Shown in pieces: positions 55,863-64,000 of a stretch of 64,000 nt of DNA (position 1 is the first letter of the stretch; each line of letters opens with the position of its first letter). The notes below the pieces were generated by a model, which was given only the letters and a program-made list of their open reading frames with translations, did not search any database and was not told where the DNA came from. The position numbers and the translations under genes were made by a program. This DNA comes from Pseudomonadales bacterium (GTDB lineage Bacteria; Pseudomonadota; Gammaproteobacteria; Pseudomonadales; JAHRWD01): assembly GCA_029210125.1 (NCBI GenBank), contig JARGPR010000005.1:139666-203665 (forward strand). The letters run 5' to 3'.

Positions 55863-56749
55863 CTAATAAACCTGCCATACCCAGAGCCCTGTTAAAGCGT
55901 TGCCTGGCTTTTGTGATCTTTATCGGCCTGTTTAGCAGTGCCGCCTGCTCGCACCAGGTTAAGCCCCAAAGCATTTCATATGGAAAGGACAAGCTTCACA
56001 CCTTTGATCTGTACTCACCAAAAAAACCGCAGAGCGCGCCAATAATTATTATGGTCCATGGGGGTGCCTGGCGCTTTGGGGATAAATCATCGGTTGGAGT
56101 GGTGAAAAACAAAGTCGCTCGTTGGCTACCTAACGGTTTTATTTTTATCTCAGTTAATTATCGACTGTTGCCCGATAGCGATCCCCTCGAACAGGCAGAA
56201 GATATTGCCGCCGCGTTGGCATACATACAAAAAAACGGTGATCGCTGGGGCGCTGATCCAAATAAAATTGTATTGATGGGGCATTCAGCCGGTGCGCATC
56301 TAGTGACCATGTTAGCGACCTCTGCAGCTATCGTAGCCGATCACGATATAAAACCCTGGCTGGGGACCATCTCAATTGATACCGCTGCATTTGATATCGT
56401 CGCGCTTATGGAAAGAGATCACTACCGTTTTTATGATCGTGTATTTGGCGATGATAAAGATTATTGGAAGTCAGTATCGCCTCAGCATATTTTGGAAAAA
56501 CCTCAGCAGCCTTTACTTGCAATTTGTTCTACTCAACGAAAAGATAACCCATGTGAGGCGGCGGAGGTTTTTGCGCATAAAGCATTGATGACCGATATGC
56601 GGGTGGAGGTCTTGAAAGTTGACCTGTCACACAAGCAAGCAAATACCGAGCTGGGTCGAGATACCGCCTATACCGAAAAGGTAGAGTCTTTTATGAAAGA
56701 CTTGGATAATGCGGTTGCTCAGTTGTTAAGAAATGGAAAGGCCCAGTAG
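55859..56749 (+). CDS. Alpha/beta hydrolase (esterase/lipase), lipoprotein-like
   Basis: 296 residues. A hydrophobic N-terminus ending FSSAACSHQ looks like a lipoprotein signal, placing the enzyme in the envelope. The HGGAW oxyanion motif and the nucleophile elbow GHSAGAH are clear; an acidic residue and a histidine follow in the C-terminal part (HKQANTELG). The layout fits feruloyl esterase-like or carboxylesterase subfamilies. The start is TTG at 55859 within the nitroreductase stop, so the two are translated together. Confidence 0.82.
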   Translation: MTNKPAIPRALLKRCLAFVIFIGLFSSAACSHQVKPQSISYGKDKLHTFDLYSPKKPQSAPIIIMVHGGAWRFGDKSSVGVVKNKVARWLPNGFIFISVNYRLLPDSDPLEQAEDIAAALAYIQKNGDRWGADPNKIVLMGHSAGAHLVTMLATSAAIVADHDIKPWLGTISIDTAAFDIVALMERDHYRFYDRVFGDDKDYWKSVSPQHILEKPQQPLLAICSTQRKDNPCEAAEVFAHKALMTDMRVEVLKVDLSHKQANTELGRDTAYTEKVESFMKDLDNAVAQLLRNGKAQ

Positions 56750-56806
56750 CACCAGAACCATCTCTATAGGTGCTGTCTAAGTTTGGTATAAGCCGTGCAA
56801 AAAAAT

Positions 56807-57679
56807 TTATGGGACTTTTTCTCCATCTTGATATTGGATGACTTTAATTACGCTGCCGCTTTTTCCGTAGCGCTGGACCGGACCATGGAGCTTGTCATCT
56901 TTATAGGTTTCCACTAGCCATAGCTTTCCAGATTCAGAATATTTTTTCCGTTTGCCATTTTTGCGGCCATTTTTATACGTTGTATTCATACGAAGTTGAC
57001 CGCCTTCATAAAACTTTCGAACAGTTCCTTCCAACACCCCATTCTGGTACTCCGATTTTTCCTTCAGGCCACCATCCCAATAGTATTCGATATTTAGACC
57101 CTGGAATTTTCCGTCCCGGTACTGTTGTTCTGATTTGGTATTGCCGTTGCGGTAATAGGTTATAGCCTGACCCTGAAGTTTGCCGGCGGCATAATGCAGT
57201 TGCTGTTTAGGTTTTCCGTTTTCAAAATAGGTTTTTTTATTTTGGATTTGCCCATTTATGTAGTCAGCTGATTCTCGTATCTTACCGCTACACTTGTAAT
57301 AGATTTCGGTTTTTCCATTTCGCTTGCCAAGACTGAAATGGGTTTTTTCTCTAATTTCACCGCCACTACAATAGGTGGTGGATTCGCCGTGCAAAGAACC
57401 CTTGATATAGGTTTCATCTTTGTAGAGGCCACCATTTTCAAAGTAAGCTTTATAGCTACCATCAAGCTGATTATCTAAGTAGGCACTTTGTACCTTCAAT
57501 TTCCCGCTTGGGTAGTAGCTGGAGTGTGGCCCCATAGCAATATCATCAACGTAACGGGTTTGCTCTCTGAGTACGGTTGTGTCTCCCCAATAGACTTTCT
57601 TGACTTCTATCTGAGCCCCGCATGCAATCAAAAAACTCAAGAAAGTCGAGTAAATTGCGAGTAGCCATATTTTTTTCAT
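56807..57679 (-). CDS. MORN-repeat lipoprotein (YwqK-like)
   Basis: 290 residues. A lipoprotein signal with lipobox LIAC is at residues 1-20. The rest consists of about ten repeats of roughly 22 residues with the MORN_2 pattern Y-x-N/D-G-x-x-x-G (for example YFENGKPKQQLHYAAGKLQG and YYRNGNTKSEQQYRDGKFQG). MORN_2 repeats occur in YwqK-type proteins, sometimes called antitoxins, and in surface adhesins; the job here is unknown. It is the last gene of the VWA-ExbB-ExbD cluster, 37 bp after the TPR gene. Confidence 0.85.
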   Translation of the reverse strand: MKKIWLLAIYSTFLSFLIACGAQIEVKKVYWGDTTVLREQTRYVDDIAMGPHSSYYPSGKLKVQSAYLDNQLDGSYKAYFENGGLYKDETYIKGSLHGESTTYCSGGEIREKTHFSLGKRNGKTEIYYKCSGKIRESADYINGQIQNKKTYFENGKPKQQLHYAAGKLQGQAITYYRNGNTKSEQQYRDGKFQGLNIEYYWDGGLKEKSEYQNGVLEGTVRKFYEGGQLRMNTTYKNGRKNGKRKKYSESGKLWLVETYKDDKLHGPVQRYGKSGSVIKVIQYQDGEKVP

Positions 57680-57716
57680 AAGCTGGTTTTTCCGTTATAA
57701 GTTGCCGCCATCGGTT

Positions 57717-60398
57717 TTATTTGGCGGGTTCACAGCTTTGTGTTTCAAGCGCTGAAAACTGCGGCGCAAATTCAGAGCTTTCCAGATCTGGGTGTAGTAT
57801 TCGTGTCATTTTTGCGATGCTACAGGCCTTGTCCCCACGATTCAATTTTCGCATTGATAATGCAGTTTGGTATCGCGCCTCAAACCAGTGGGGTGAACCT
57901 GCATCTAATCCATCGGATAGTTGCCGCCATGTTTCCAACGCATTGTGCCACTGCTCCATTTCCCGATAGGTATGGCCAAGCGCATATAAGGTGTCCGCTG
58001 AGTCCGGGTTCTGGTTTATCAGCTCACGATATATTTTAACTGCCTGCGGCAATTGTTGATTACTACGGTACAGTCCAGCAAGCCGAAATTTGACCGCAGC
58101 CAGGTGTTTTTTATATGAGGTTTTATTACTAGAGATGACGGCGAGCTGTTGGTAAATAAACTGGGCCGCGTTCACAGCTTGAGTTTGAATAGGGGTTGAT
58201 TTGGTCGAATCCCGATTGACGGGCAGGATCGCGGCCTCATGATAAAACCGATTACCCAGCCGTTGTAACGCCTGATAGCTGGATGGTGCAGAGCTGCTTG
58301 CTTCGGAGGCTTTGTCAGCGAGTCGTTTGATAGTATCTTCAAATTTATTGTGCTGCTCCAGACGTTGGTGCGCGATGGCACGAACCGTAGCAGCTTGTAT
58401 GCGTAATGGGTCGCCGATGCTGTCTTTTGGTAGTAATGCATCGAAACCTTTTAGCTGAGTGATGGCCGCAGCATAATCGGGCGCTATCGGGAGCAAATTA
58501 AAACGTGCCTGCAGCAATACCCAGTTGGGCCGCAGGGGGGCTGCTGCTTTGTCGTTTACGCCTGTGTTGCGGTAACGTGCCAGAATTTGTTTGGCCGTGT
58601 TATGACGTATTGCGGCTTCTGTACTCGTCTCGGTATTCTGCTCGGAACTTTGCAGTTTGCCTGTGCGATCCATTGATTCCAGTGCCGATATCTGTGCTTC
58701 GGCAACATGAAAGCTGGCTATAAAATAGTGTGTAGAACCAGGTCGGACTTTAGCGAAGGCAGAAAGAGCAGGGGTACGTTTCTGTTGCCTAATGTAGTGG
58801 CGACCCAGTTCATATTGCGCATCATCAATACGGGGGCATGACTGACAGTGCTTGGCATAATTGAGGGTTGCCTGAATATAGGTCTGATGGTTCGAGCGAT
58901 TTTTTGCACTACGTTGTAGTGATATAGCAGCTGAATAATAAAGTTCAGCAACCTGTTCCAAATAACGCGAATCAGGAAACTGCGTGCTAAAACCCGTAAG
59001 TAACTCGGTAGCCATTGACCATTTTTTTTGGTGGTTATAAATATAAGCACTGCGAAGCCATACTCCATCGGCATGGGGTTGTATAACTTTTGGTTTGTTT
59101 TTCAATAATGGTTGATATAGAGCGAGAGCAGCGGCGAAATTTTTTGATTTAAAATAACTATCGGCTATTGCCAGCGCACCAATCGGAGTAAGCTCCTCAT
59201 AGGATAAAGAGGTGAGTTCGGAGAAATGCTGTTTGCTGTATTGATAGAATTGATCGAATAGCTCCGAGTCGTCGTACGCCATTGATTTTAGAAGTTGGAA
59301 TCTAGAATTAATTTCAGTTTTTGAAAGCGATTTAGTAGCTTCTGTGCTAGATCTATCCGGTATCAGCTTAGTTGTTTGATCGCTAGTTTGAGTGCTGGTT
59401 TCTGCGATCATTTTGGGGGTTTTAGATGCTTCTCCATTGGGGCTGATAATAAACTGGGCTTCAAGTTTTTTGATGCCCAGGCGAACAGGCTCAGGAATAT
59501 CTTCCTGTAAATAATTGCTGCGAATACTGTTGAGTATTGCCACGGCAACCTTAATGTTGCCTTTTTCGTAGCTGATCAGGGCTTCCTGATAGAGGCAACT
59601 CAAATAAAGCGGGTGCTCAGGGCCAACCCGTTGCTTGACCGACTTAAAGTCGTATGCAGCACGACCAAAAATTTCGAGTTGTTTATAGACTGACCCACGG
59701 CCATATAAGCTTTTGGTGGTGATCTCATCCTCTGCAAAATCGATAAATGAGCGCGAAAACATCTCAATCGATTCGTTTAAAATAGTTTTGCGCAGGGCTA
59801 GCTCAGGCTCCATTAGCAGACTAGCGTAGTAGCCGTTCCAGCCTGACCAGTAGCTGGCGAGGGAGATTAATTTCTGCGGCATTTGCCACTGCTCCGACTC
59901 GAAAAACTTTACCGGATCTGCCATTTTATCCAGCTCCTGTTCCTGGTAATGACGCACAATCGCTTCGTTGTGTTTGAGCAGATGCTGTAGCAGTTCCCGA
60001 TTTTCTAACAGTAAGGTTTCCGCATGTTTTCGGCGGCTGCCGGATTGTTTGTTGGGCTGGGTAGTTGGTTTTTGCGGCGATTGATACAGTGAAAATATTT
60101 TACTTGCCGTAGCACCAGCAGCGATGACCAACGCCTCCTGTAGTTTGAAATTGGCCTGTGTCTCTGTAGTTGTGTATTTGGAGGCATCCACCATGCGACT
60201 GAGGGAGCTTTCTATTTCATTCAGTGAGTTGGCTTCGGCGATATTTAGCTGCTCAATGTCGGTTACGCTACGTAATGGTTTTGTAGCGGCGACCGTAGCG
60301 CTTGTATTCAAAACAAGCAGTAACAGAATCGAAACACCAGTGATGAACTTTTGGGGTTTTCGGAAAAAGGAAAGCCGCTGTCGGCATATTGTTTTCAT
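57717..60398 (-). CDS. Large periplasmic TPR-repeat protein
   Basis: 893 residues. A signal peptide lies at about residues 15-38 (FITGVSILLLLVLNTSATVAA). Helical pairs follow with TPR character, for example GALAIADSYFKSKNFAAALALYQPLLKN near 410 and NPDSADTLYALGHTYREMEQWHNALETW near 815. A low-complexity Thr/Ser/Gln linker sits around residues 325-360. It starts directly after the ExbD stop (TAGATG), so it is coupled to the energising complex and probably acts as a periplasmic scaffold. Confidence 0.8.
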   Translation of the reverse strand: MKTICRQRLSFFRKPQKFITGVSILLLLVLNTSATVAATKPLRSVTDIEQLNIAEANSLNEIESSLSRMVDASKYTTTETQANFKLQEALVIAAGATASKIFSLYQSPQKPTTQPNKQSGSRRKHAETLLLENRELLQHLLKHNEAIVRHYQEQELDKMADPVKFFESEQWQMPQKLISLASYWSGWNGYYASLLMEPELALRKTILNESIEMFSRSFIDFAEDEITTKSLYGRGSVYKQLEIFGRAAYDFKSVKQRVGPEHPLYLSCLYQEALISYEKGNIKVAVAILNSIRSNYLQEDIPEPVRLGIKKLEAQFIISPNGEASKTPKMIAETSTQTSDQTTKLIPDRSSTEATKSLSKTEINSRFQLLKSMAYDDSELFDQFYQYSKQHFSELTSLSYEELTPIGALAIADSYFKSKNFAAALALYQPLLKNKPKVIQPHADGVWLRSAYIYNHQKKWSMATELLTGFSTQFPDSRYLEQVAELYYSAAISLQRSAKNRSNHQTYIQATLNYAKHCQSCPRIDDAQYELGRHYIRQQKRTPALSAFAKVRPGSTHYFIASFHVAEAQISALESMDRTGKLQSSEQNTETSTEAAIRHNTAKQILARYRNTGVNDKAAAPLRPNWVLLQARFNLLPIAPDYAAAITQLKGFDALLPKDSIGDPLRIQAATVRAIAHQRLEQHNKFEDTIKRLADKASEASSSAPSSYQALQRLGNRFYHEAAILPVNRDSTKSTPIQTQAVNAAQFIYQQLAVISSNKTSYKKHLAAVKFRLAGLYRSNQQLPQAVKIYRELINQNPDSADTLYALGHTYREMEQWHNALETWRQLSDGLDAGSPHWFEARYQTALSMRKLNRGDKACSIAKMTRILHPDLESSEFAPQFSALETQSCEPAK

Positions 60399-60848
60399 CT
60401 AGTTTATGGCTGACTGAGCCGGAGCTGCGAAGCTAAATACAATATCGGTTTTATTTGCTTTCAGGCAACTATTGTAGACCCCGATAATATGTTTGTAGGG
60501 TACGTCGTTGGCAGCATCTATGATGATTGCGATATCTTCGGGAAGCTCGGTTAAATAGCCATTTAGATCTTCATAGCTGGTTAGGGTACGTTCCTGAAGC
60601 TGTAGTTGTAGTTGGCCATCTTCTCTGGCAATTGTGAGTTTAAGCTCAACTTTCTCCCAGTCTTTGCTGGGGTCTTCGCTGGCCTCATTACCGAGTTGTG
60701 GGAGTTGGTGAGCCAGTACTTCCTCGGGTTTTTCAAAATTAATTGTCATTAGAAAAAATACCATCAGCAAAAACACAACGTCTATTAGTGGCGTCATGCT
60801 AACCGCCATTTCGCGTTCCGATGCGTGCCTGAGAAACTTAAGTTTCAT
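60399..60848 (-). CDS. ExbD/TolR family protein, second copy
   Basis: 149 residues. One transmembrane helix at about 14-35 carries the ion-binding aspartate in MTPLIDVVFLLMVFFLMTI. A periplasmic domain with an ExbD-like fold follows (YEDLNGYLTELPEDIAIIIDAANDVPY). The ATG at 60848 overlaps the end of the first ExbD gene by 11 bp; a TTG at 60863 is possible. Confidence 0.88.
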   Translation of the reverse strand: MKLKFLRHASEREMAVSMTPLIDVVFLLMVFFLMTINFEKPEEVLAHQLPQLGNEASEDPSKDWEKVELKLTIAREDGQLQLQLQERTLTSYEDLNGYLTELPEDIAIIIDAANDVPYKHIIGVYNSCLKANKTDIVFSFAAPAQSAIN

Positions 60849-61287
60849 TTGAGGGTATCTCAATCAATGGGTCGGGAGTACCTTCCCATGTTGCAAATTC
60901 AACCTTATCGATATTCAATGCGGCCAGTTTTGTCAGGACCAGTTTGATCAATTCGTAGGGTATCTCTTCATCGGCTCGGATGAGTGCGGTGACCTCACTG
61001 CCAGCGGGGTATCGACGTTTTATTTTGTCCGAAAGTGTAGCCAGCGAAATGCGATCTTTGCCAAGGAATATCTCATCTTTGGCGCGTAGGGTGATAGGAA
61101 CAAGCTGTCGATTCGGATTAGATGAAACGTAGGACTGGTCAGCATTGGGCAGCACTACGTTACGTACGTGAACCTGTGAAAAATTGATCAGCACTACAAA
61201 GAAGATAATGATCAGAAAAATCACATCGATCAGCGGGGTAAGATCCGCAATCATCCTTGCCCAGGTACGTTTTCGATAGGCACGCAT
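60838..61287 (-). CDS. ExbD/TolR family protein, first copy
   Basis: 149 residues. The transmembrane helix at about 12-37 holds the conserved aspartate in LTPLIDVIFLIIIFFVVLIN. The periplasmic part includes ATLSDKIKRRYPAGSEVTALIRADEEIPYELIKLVLTKL. With an ExbB-type partner it should form an inner-membrane motor using proton- or sodium-motive force. It begins five bases after the ExbB gene stop. Confidence 0.9.
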   Translation of the reverse strand: MRAYRKRTWARMIADLTPLIDVIFLIIIFFVVLINFSQVHVRNVVLPNADQSYVSSNPNRQLVPITLRAKDEIFLGKDRISLATLSDKIKRRYPAGSEVTALIRADEEIPYELIKLVLTKLAALNIDKVEFATWEGTPDPLIEIPSNET

Positions 61288-61292
61288 CGATT

Positions 61293-62093
61293 TTAGTCTT
61301 TAGTTGGTTTGAACGATGAGATCAATTGTTCCGCTGCAAGTGCCGCTTCACCGGTTAATTCATCGACCCGGTTGCGGAAAATAGCGTAGCCATAAAGCGC
61401 TGGAATCGCGACGGTCAACCCCAGGCAGGTGGTAACCAGAGCCTGGAAGATCCCCTCCGCCAGCTGGCGTGGTTCAATCGCACCGGGAGTAATCGCTATC
61501 TCGTTGAAAACCTGCAACATTCCAATCACCGTACCCAGTAGCCCCAGCATTGGCGAAATGCTGCCAATTACGTTTAGATGTTCGGTGCGGCGCGCGATGC
61601 TGCTGGCCAGTGCTTCTGCGGTGTCTTCCATGGTTTTGATCATGCTCTCGTATCCCATGTGAGCCTCTTTGATACCCGCCACGGTTACGCGCAATAAATA
61701 GGAGCCATTCTTGTCATCTAGCAGGGTTACCTTATCGAGCTCGCCGTTATCGATAAGTTTTTTGAGCTGATTAATATCAGCCTCGGGCATGATACGTGTG
61801 CGGCGGATAGAGGCGAAGTTATCGATCGCCAGACCCAGTGCCAGGATCGAAATGACGATGATTAGATAACCAACAACACCACCCTTGTTGATCAGGCCTA
61901 ACAAACTCAATTCCTGCGGGCCTTGCTCTGCATCTCCAGGGGCAATGCTTTCAATTGGGCTGCTTTCTGGGGTACCTACGGATGAGTTGGTAGCGGTGGG
62001 ATTTTCATCCGCTGCAAACGCGACGGGTGTAGTCGTCATAAGTATTAACAAAATGGCGAACATTGCGGTAAGGGTTTGGGTTGGATGTAGCAT
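61293..62093 (-). CDS. MotA/TolQ/ExbB family proton-channel protein
   Basis: 266 residues. An N-terminal signal peptide (about 1-27, ending TTTPVAFA) precedes a low-complexity Ser/Pro/Glu spacer (about 28-60), unusual compared with classic ExbB. Then come three transmembrane helices: VVGYLIIVISILALGLAIDN, INVIGSISPMLGLLGTVIGML-type TM2 near 170 and GIFQALVTTCLGLTVAIPALYGYAIFRN near 220. The TM2/TM3 polar residues of the ion path are present. ATG at 62093; the frame extends upstream without support. Confidence 0.88.
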   Translation of the reverse strand: MLHPTQTLTAMFAILLILMTTTPVAFAADENPTATNSSVGTPESSPIESIAPGDAEQGPQELSLLGLINKGGVVGYLIIVISILALGLAIDNFASIRRTRIMPEADINQLKKLIDNGELDKVTLLDDKNGSYLLRVTVAGIKEAHMGYESMIKTMEDTAEALASSIARRTEHLNVIGSISPMLGLLGTVIGMLQVFNEIAITPGAIEPRQLAEGIFQALVTTCLGLTVAIPALYGYAIFRNRVDELTGEAALAAEQLISSFKPTKD

Positions 62094-62146
62094 GGTTTGC
62101 ACTCTTGTGGGTATCTGTTTAATAATTTCGATTGGATGCTGTGTCT

Positions 62147-63325
62147 TTATAAAGTCCGCATAAACTCGCCAAGGTAGTTTTCCCACTGGGAGCCAAAGAT
62201 CAGTAGCAGCATATCCTGTATCACTTTTTCATCATCCTGTAGTCGCGCTGCTTCCCCGCCACCGGCCTGGGCAATGGTGAGAAACTCATCCAGTACGTCA
62301 TGGCTGCTGGCGGAATAACTTTGCTCCTCAGAGCTGAAGTCACGGGATGATTCCGGCATGTAACGTTCCATAGCGAGGCGATTGGTTCGAGCCGGCGGTC
62401 GAGTATCAATGACCGCAATCTTACCGCCTTTTTCAGTTCTGAATTGTTCGATCAACTCTATCAGTGCATCCATATCTTCCGCGTGGGGCGGCGCATCACC
62501 AATCAGTAAAATCAGTTTTTTTGATTTCTCCTGCCAGGGCATATCGTTGATAGCTTTATCCAACCCTACGTCTACGGCCTCTTCATAATCTGAACCACCC
62601 CAGGCTTCGATATCGACCAGAAAACCCTGCAACGATACGGTGCCGTAGGAGAGTGGTTGCATGCGTGTGATAAAACGGGAGTCGGCATCATCATCCTGAT
62701 AGGCCACCAAACCGATACGGCTGGTGGGTACAATTTTCTTGATAGAGAGGGCGAGATTTTCAATTTTTTGTTTAACCTCAAGGATAAAGCTGCCCATGCT
62801 GTGGGTGGCATCGAAAACGAACACGACATCTAACCCACCCTCCCGCAGTACTTTGATATGCCTTGAAAAGGAACCTACCAGTTTTTCATATCCGGTATTG
62901 AGCGGCTGGCGACCAGTGGTGGGATTGCTCCATTCCTGATCCATGGTGGCGGCCTGAATGCTGATAATGTCGAGCTTTTCCTGAACCTGAGCGTCAGGAA
63001 AATATTCAACGTCTGGGGCAATGGGCTGATAGTCGATATCCGGCATGGGGTAGGCCATCATGTCATCGGCCCGGAAGGAATCGAGGGAGTCTTCGCCCTG
63101 GAACTTCAGTTTGTTGTCTGCCTTACCGTCGCGTATATCGACTTTTGCTGCATCGGGCAGCTCTTCTTCAAGGTTTGAGTTGCCGATGCTCCAAACCACT
63201 TTATCAGCAACATATAAACCGGTGCCGTGTAGCAAAATGGATATCAATACGGGTATCAAAGCCAAACCAGCCCAATGCATGAGGTTGATTCGTTTTAATA
63301 GCGAAGTGCTGCCGGGCTGAGACAT
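62147..63325 (-). CDS. VWA-domain membrane protein
   Basis: 392 residues. One transmembrane helix at about 19-40 (LALIPVLISILLHGTGLYV), so most of the protein is periplasmic. The von Willebrand A domain covers about 163-340: the metal-dependent adhesion site starts VVFVFDATHSMGS (D-x-T-x-S in place of D-x-S-x-S), with GLVAYQDDDADSRF and GGSDYEEAVDVGLDKA following. Such proteins bind partners through a Mg2+ or Mn2+ ion. It heads the cluster and probably recruits or assembles substrates of the ExbB-ExbD motor. Confidence 0.88.
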   Translation of the reverse strand: MSQPGSTSLLKRINLMHWAGLALIPVLISILLHGTGLYVADKVVWSIGNSNLEEELPDAAKVDIRDGKADNKLKFQGEDSLDSFRADDMMAYPMPDIDYQPIAPDVEYFPDAQVQEKLDIISIQAATMDQEWSNPTTGRQPLNTGYEKLVGSFSRHIKVLREGGLDVVFVFDATHSMGSFILEVKQKIENLALSIKKIVPTSRIGLVAYQDDDADSRFITRMQPLSYGTVSLQGFLVDIEAWGGSDYEEAVDVGLDKAINDMPWQEKSKKLILLIGDAPPHAEDMDALIELIEQFRTEKGGKIAVIDTRPPARTNRLAMERYMPESSRDFSSEEQSYSASSHDVLDEFLTIAQAGGGEAARLQDDEKVIQDMLLLIFGSQWENYLGEFMRTL

Positions 63326-63575
63326 CAGTTACAAGATAACGAAGAGACTGGAACTTTGCATGTGATCAGGAATTAAAGGCAAGGAAGGGAGTATATTCAT
63401 TACATCTGTTTATAGTTATTGGTTTTATGTAAATTGGCTATTAATCCTACTTGATTGTTGAGCTGTTTTGTATCCCAAGCCAGTCACAGTTACATCTTGT
63501 TACATATAGGAGTAGTTATGAATAGCACCAAGAGCAGTTGAGCTATGGAAAAGAGCGGAGCGGTATTTCAGGCAT

Positions 63576-63615
63576 AAAAAAGCCCCGTTCACATTGTTGC
63601 GAACGGGGCTTTTTT
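63576..63615. terminator. Bidirectional intrinsic terminator
   Basis: AAAAAAGCCCCGTTC (63576-63590) and its exact complement (63601-63615) form a 15-bp inverted repeat with GC-rich stem, A-run on one side and T-run on the other, 20 bases after the fusA stop. A textbook Rho-independent terminator usable from either strand. Confidence 0.95.
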
Positions 63616-63635
63616 AACAGCGTCTAAACGGCTAA

Positions 63636-64000
63636 TTATTTAGCGGCATTACGTGCTTTGGTTTCTTCGATCACCTCTTCCGATACATTTTTCGGACACG
63701 GCATGTAGTGCGAAAATTCCATGGAGAACTGGCCACGGCCAGATGTCATAGTACGCAATGTGCCGATGTAACCAAACATTTCAGCCAGCGGGACGTCTGC
63801 TTTAACACGTACACCCGATACACCTTTTTCCTGGTCTTTAATCATGCCGCGACGACGGTTCAAATCACCAATGACATCACCAACGTGGTCGTCCGGAGTG
63901 AATACGTCTACTTTCATGATCGGTTCGATCAGCTGGGGGCCAGCCTTGCTCATGGATTGCCGATAAGCACCACGGGCTGCCAGTTCAAAAGCAACTGCAG
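63636..64000 (-). CDS. fusA: Elongation factor G, C-terminal part (cut by window edge)
   Basis: The last 121 codons are visible. Domain IV end and domain V are clear: [34 protein letters not shown], and [20 protein letters not shown]. The tail [19 protein letters not shown] is typical. The protein moves tRNA and mRNA during translation; whether this is the main EF-G or a second copy cannot be told from this part. The N-terminal GTPase lies beyond the window. Confidence 0.93.
   Translation of the reverse strand, partial: AVAFELAARGAYRQSMSKAGPQLIEPIMKVDVFTPDDHVGDVIGDLNRRRGMIKDQEKGVSGVRVKADVPLAEMFGYIGTLRTMTSGRGQFSMEFSHYMPCPKNVSEEVIEETKARNAAK

Overview
This 64 kb window is a chromosomal segment of a gammaproteobacterium, most likely a marine relative of Pseudomonadales/Oceanospirillales. 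The reasons are gene order and protein type. trxA-rho-ubiD follows hemB. nadB lies divergent to the rpoE(algU)-rseA(mucA)-rseB(mucB)-rseC-mucD cluster. argE and argA lie close together, and a finR-like LysR gene is divergent from fpr. The flagellar motor is of the sodium-driven PomAB type and porphobilinogen synthase is of the zinc-free Pseudomonas type. I saw no rRNA, tRNA, CRISPR array, insertion sequence or prophage.

Layout: 1-5.1 kb holds an FKBP-type isomerase lipoprotein (cut by the window edge), hemB, trxA, rho and ubiD. 5.1-8.6 kb holds pomB/pomA and xseB-ispA (without dxs), abutted by a pentapeptide-repeat gene. 8.7-14.3 kb holds an adenosine-kinase-like PfkB protein, an HDOD regulator, ygfZ, sdhE-ygfX and nadB. 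14.5-18.9 kb is the envelope-stress sigma-E cluster with a good sigma-E-type promoter in front of rpoE. 19-22.3 kb holds an MFS transporter, a divergent HemF-like oxidase and a small lipoprotein gene broken by one base in a G7 tract. 22.5-25.5 kb is a single gene fusing an ammonium transporter to PAS, GGDEF and EAL domains. 25.6-30.8 kb holds an outer-membrane-like protein, a DUF3014 protein, ilvE and a solitary GspE/PilB-like ATPase. 31-36.4 kb holds argE, a methyltransferase, argA and ilvD. 36.7-41.1 kb holds a small membrane protein, an AIM24-family protein, a haem-binding fatty-acid cis/trans isomerase and folA.

41.3-44.6 kb is a tight four-gene unit of two DUF1538 membrane proteins, a PII-like protein and a CBS-pair protein, followed by an EamA transporter. 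It is the best candidate in the window for an incompletely described system, a membrane transporter with its own nucleotide-sensing regulators. 44.6-50.6 kb holds a YkgJ/crotonase pair, a damaged formate-dehydrogenase gamma gene with a vestige of the beta subunit, and a periplasmic binding protein paired with a multi-PAS hybrid histidine kinase. 50.6-56.7 kb holds finR/fpr, a YghU-type glutathione transferase, a tyrosine-rich secreted peptide, a chromosomal TraT homologue, a nitroreductase and an alpha/beta hydrolase.

56.8-63.3 kb is a minus-strand cluster of six genes: VWA protein, ExbB/MotA-type protein, two ExbD-type proteins, a large TPR protein and a MORN-repeat lipoprotein. It looks like a proton- or sodium-motive-force-driven envelope machine of unknown purpose and is the second strong novelty candidate. 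The window ends in the 3' part of an elongation factor G gene, closed by a textbook bidirectional terminator.

All identifications come from reading sequence motifs, without database searches. Starts were chosen from ribosome-binding sites and family length.
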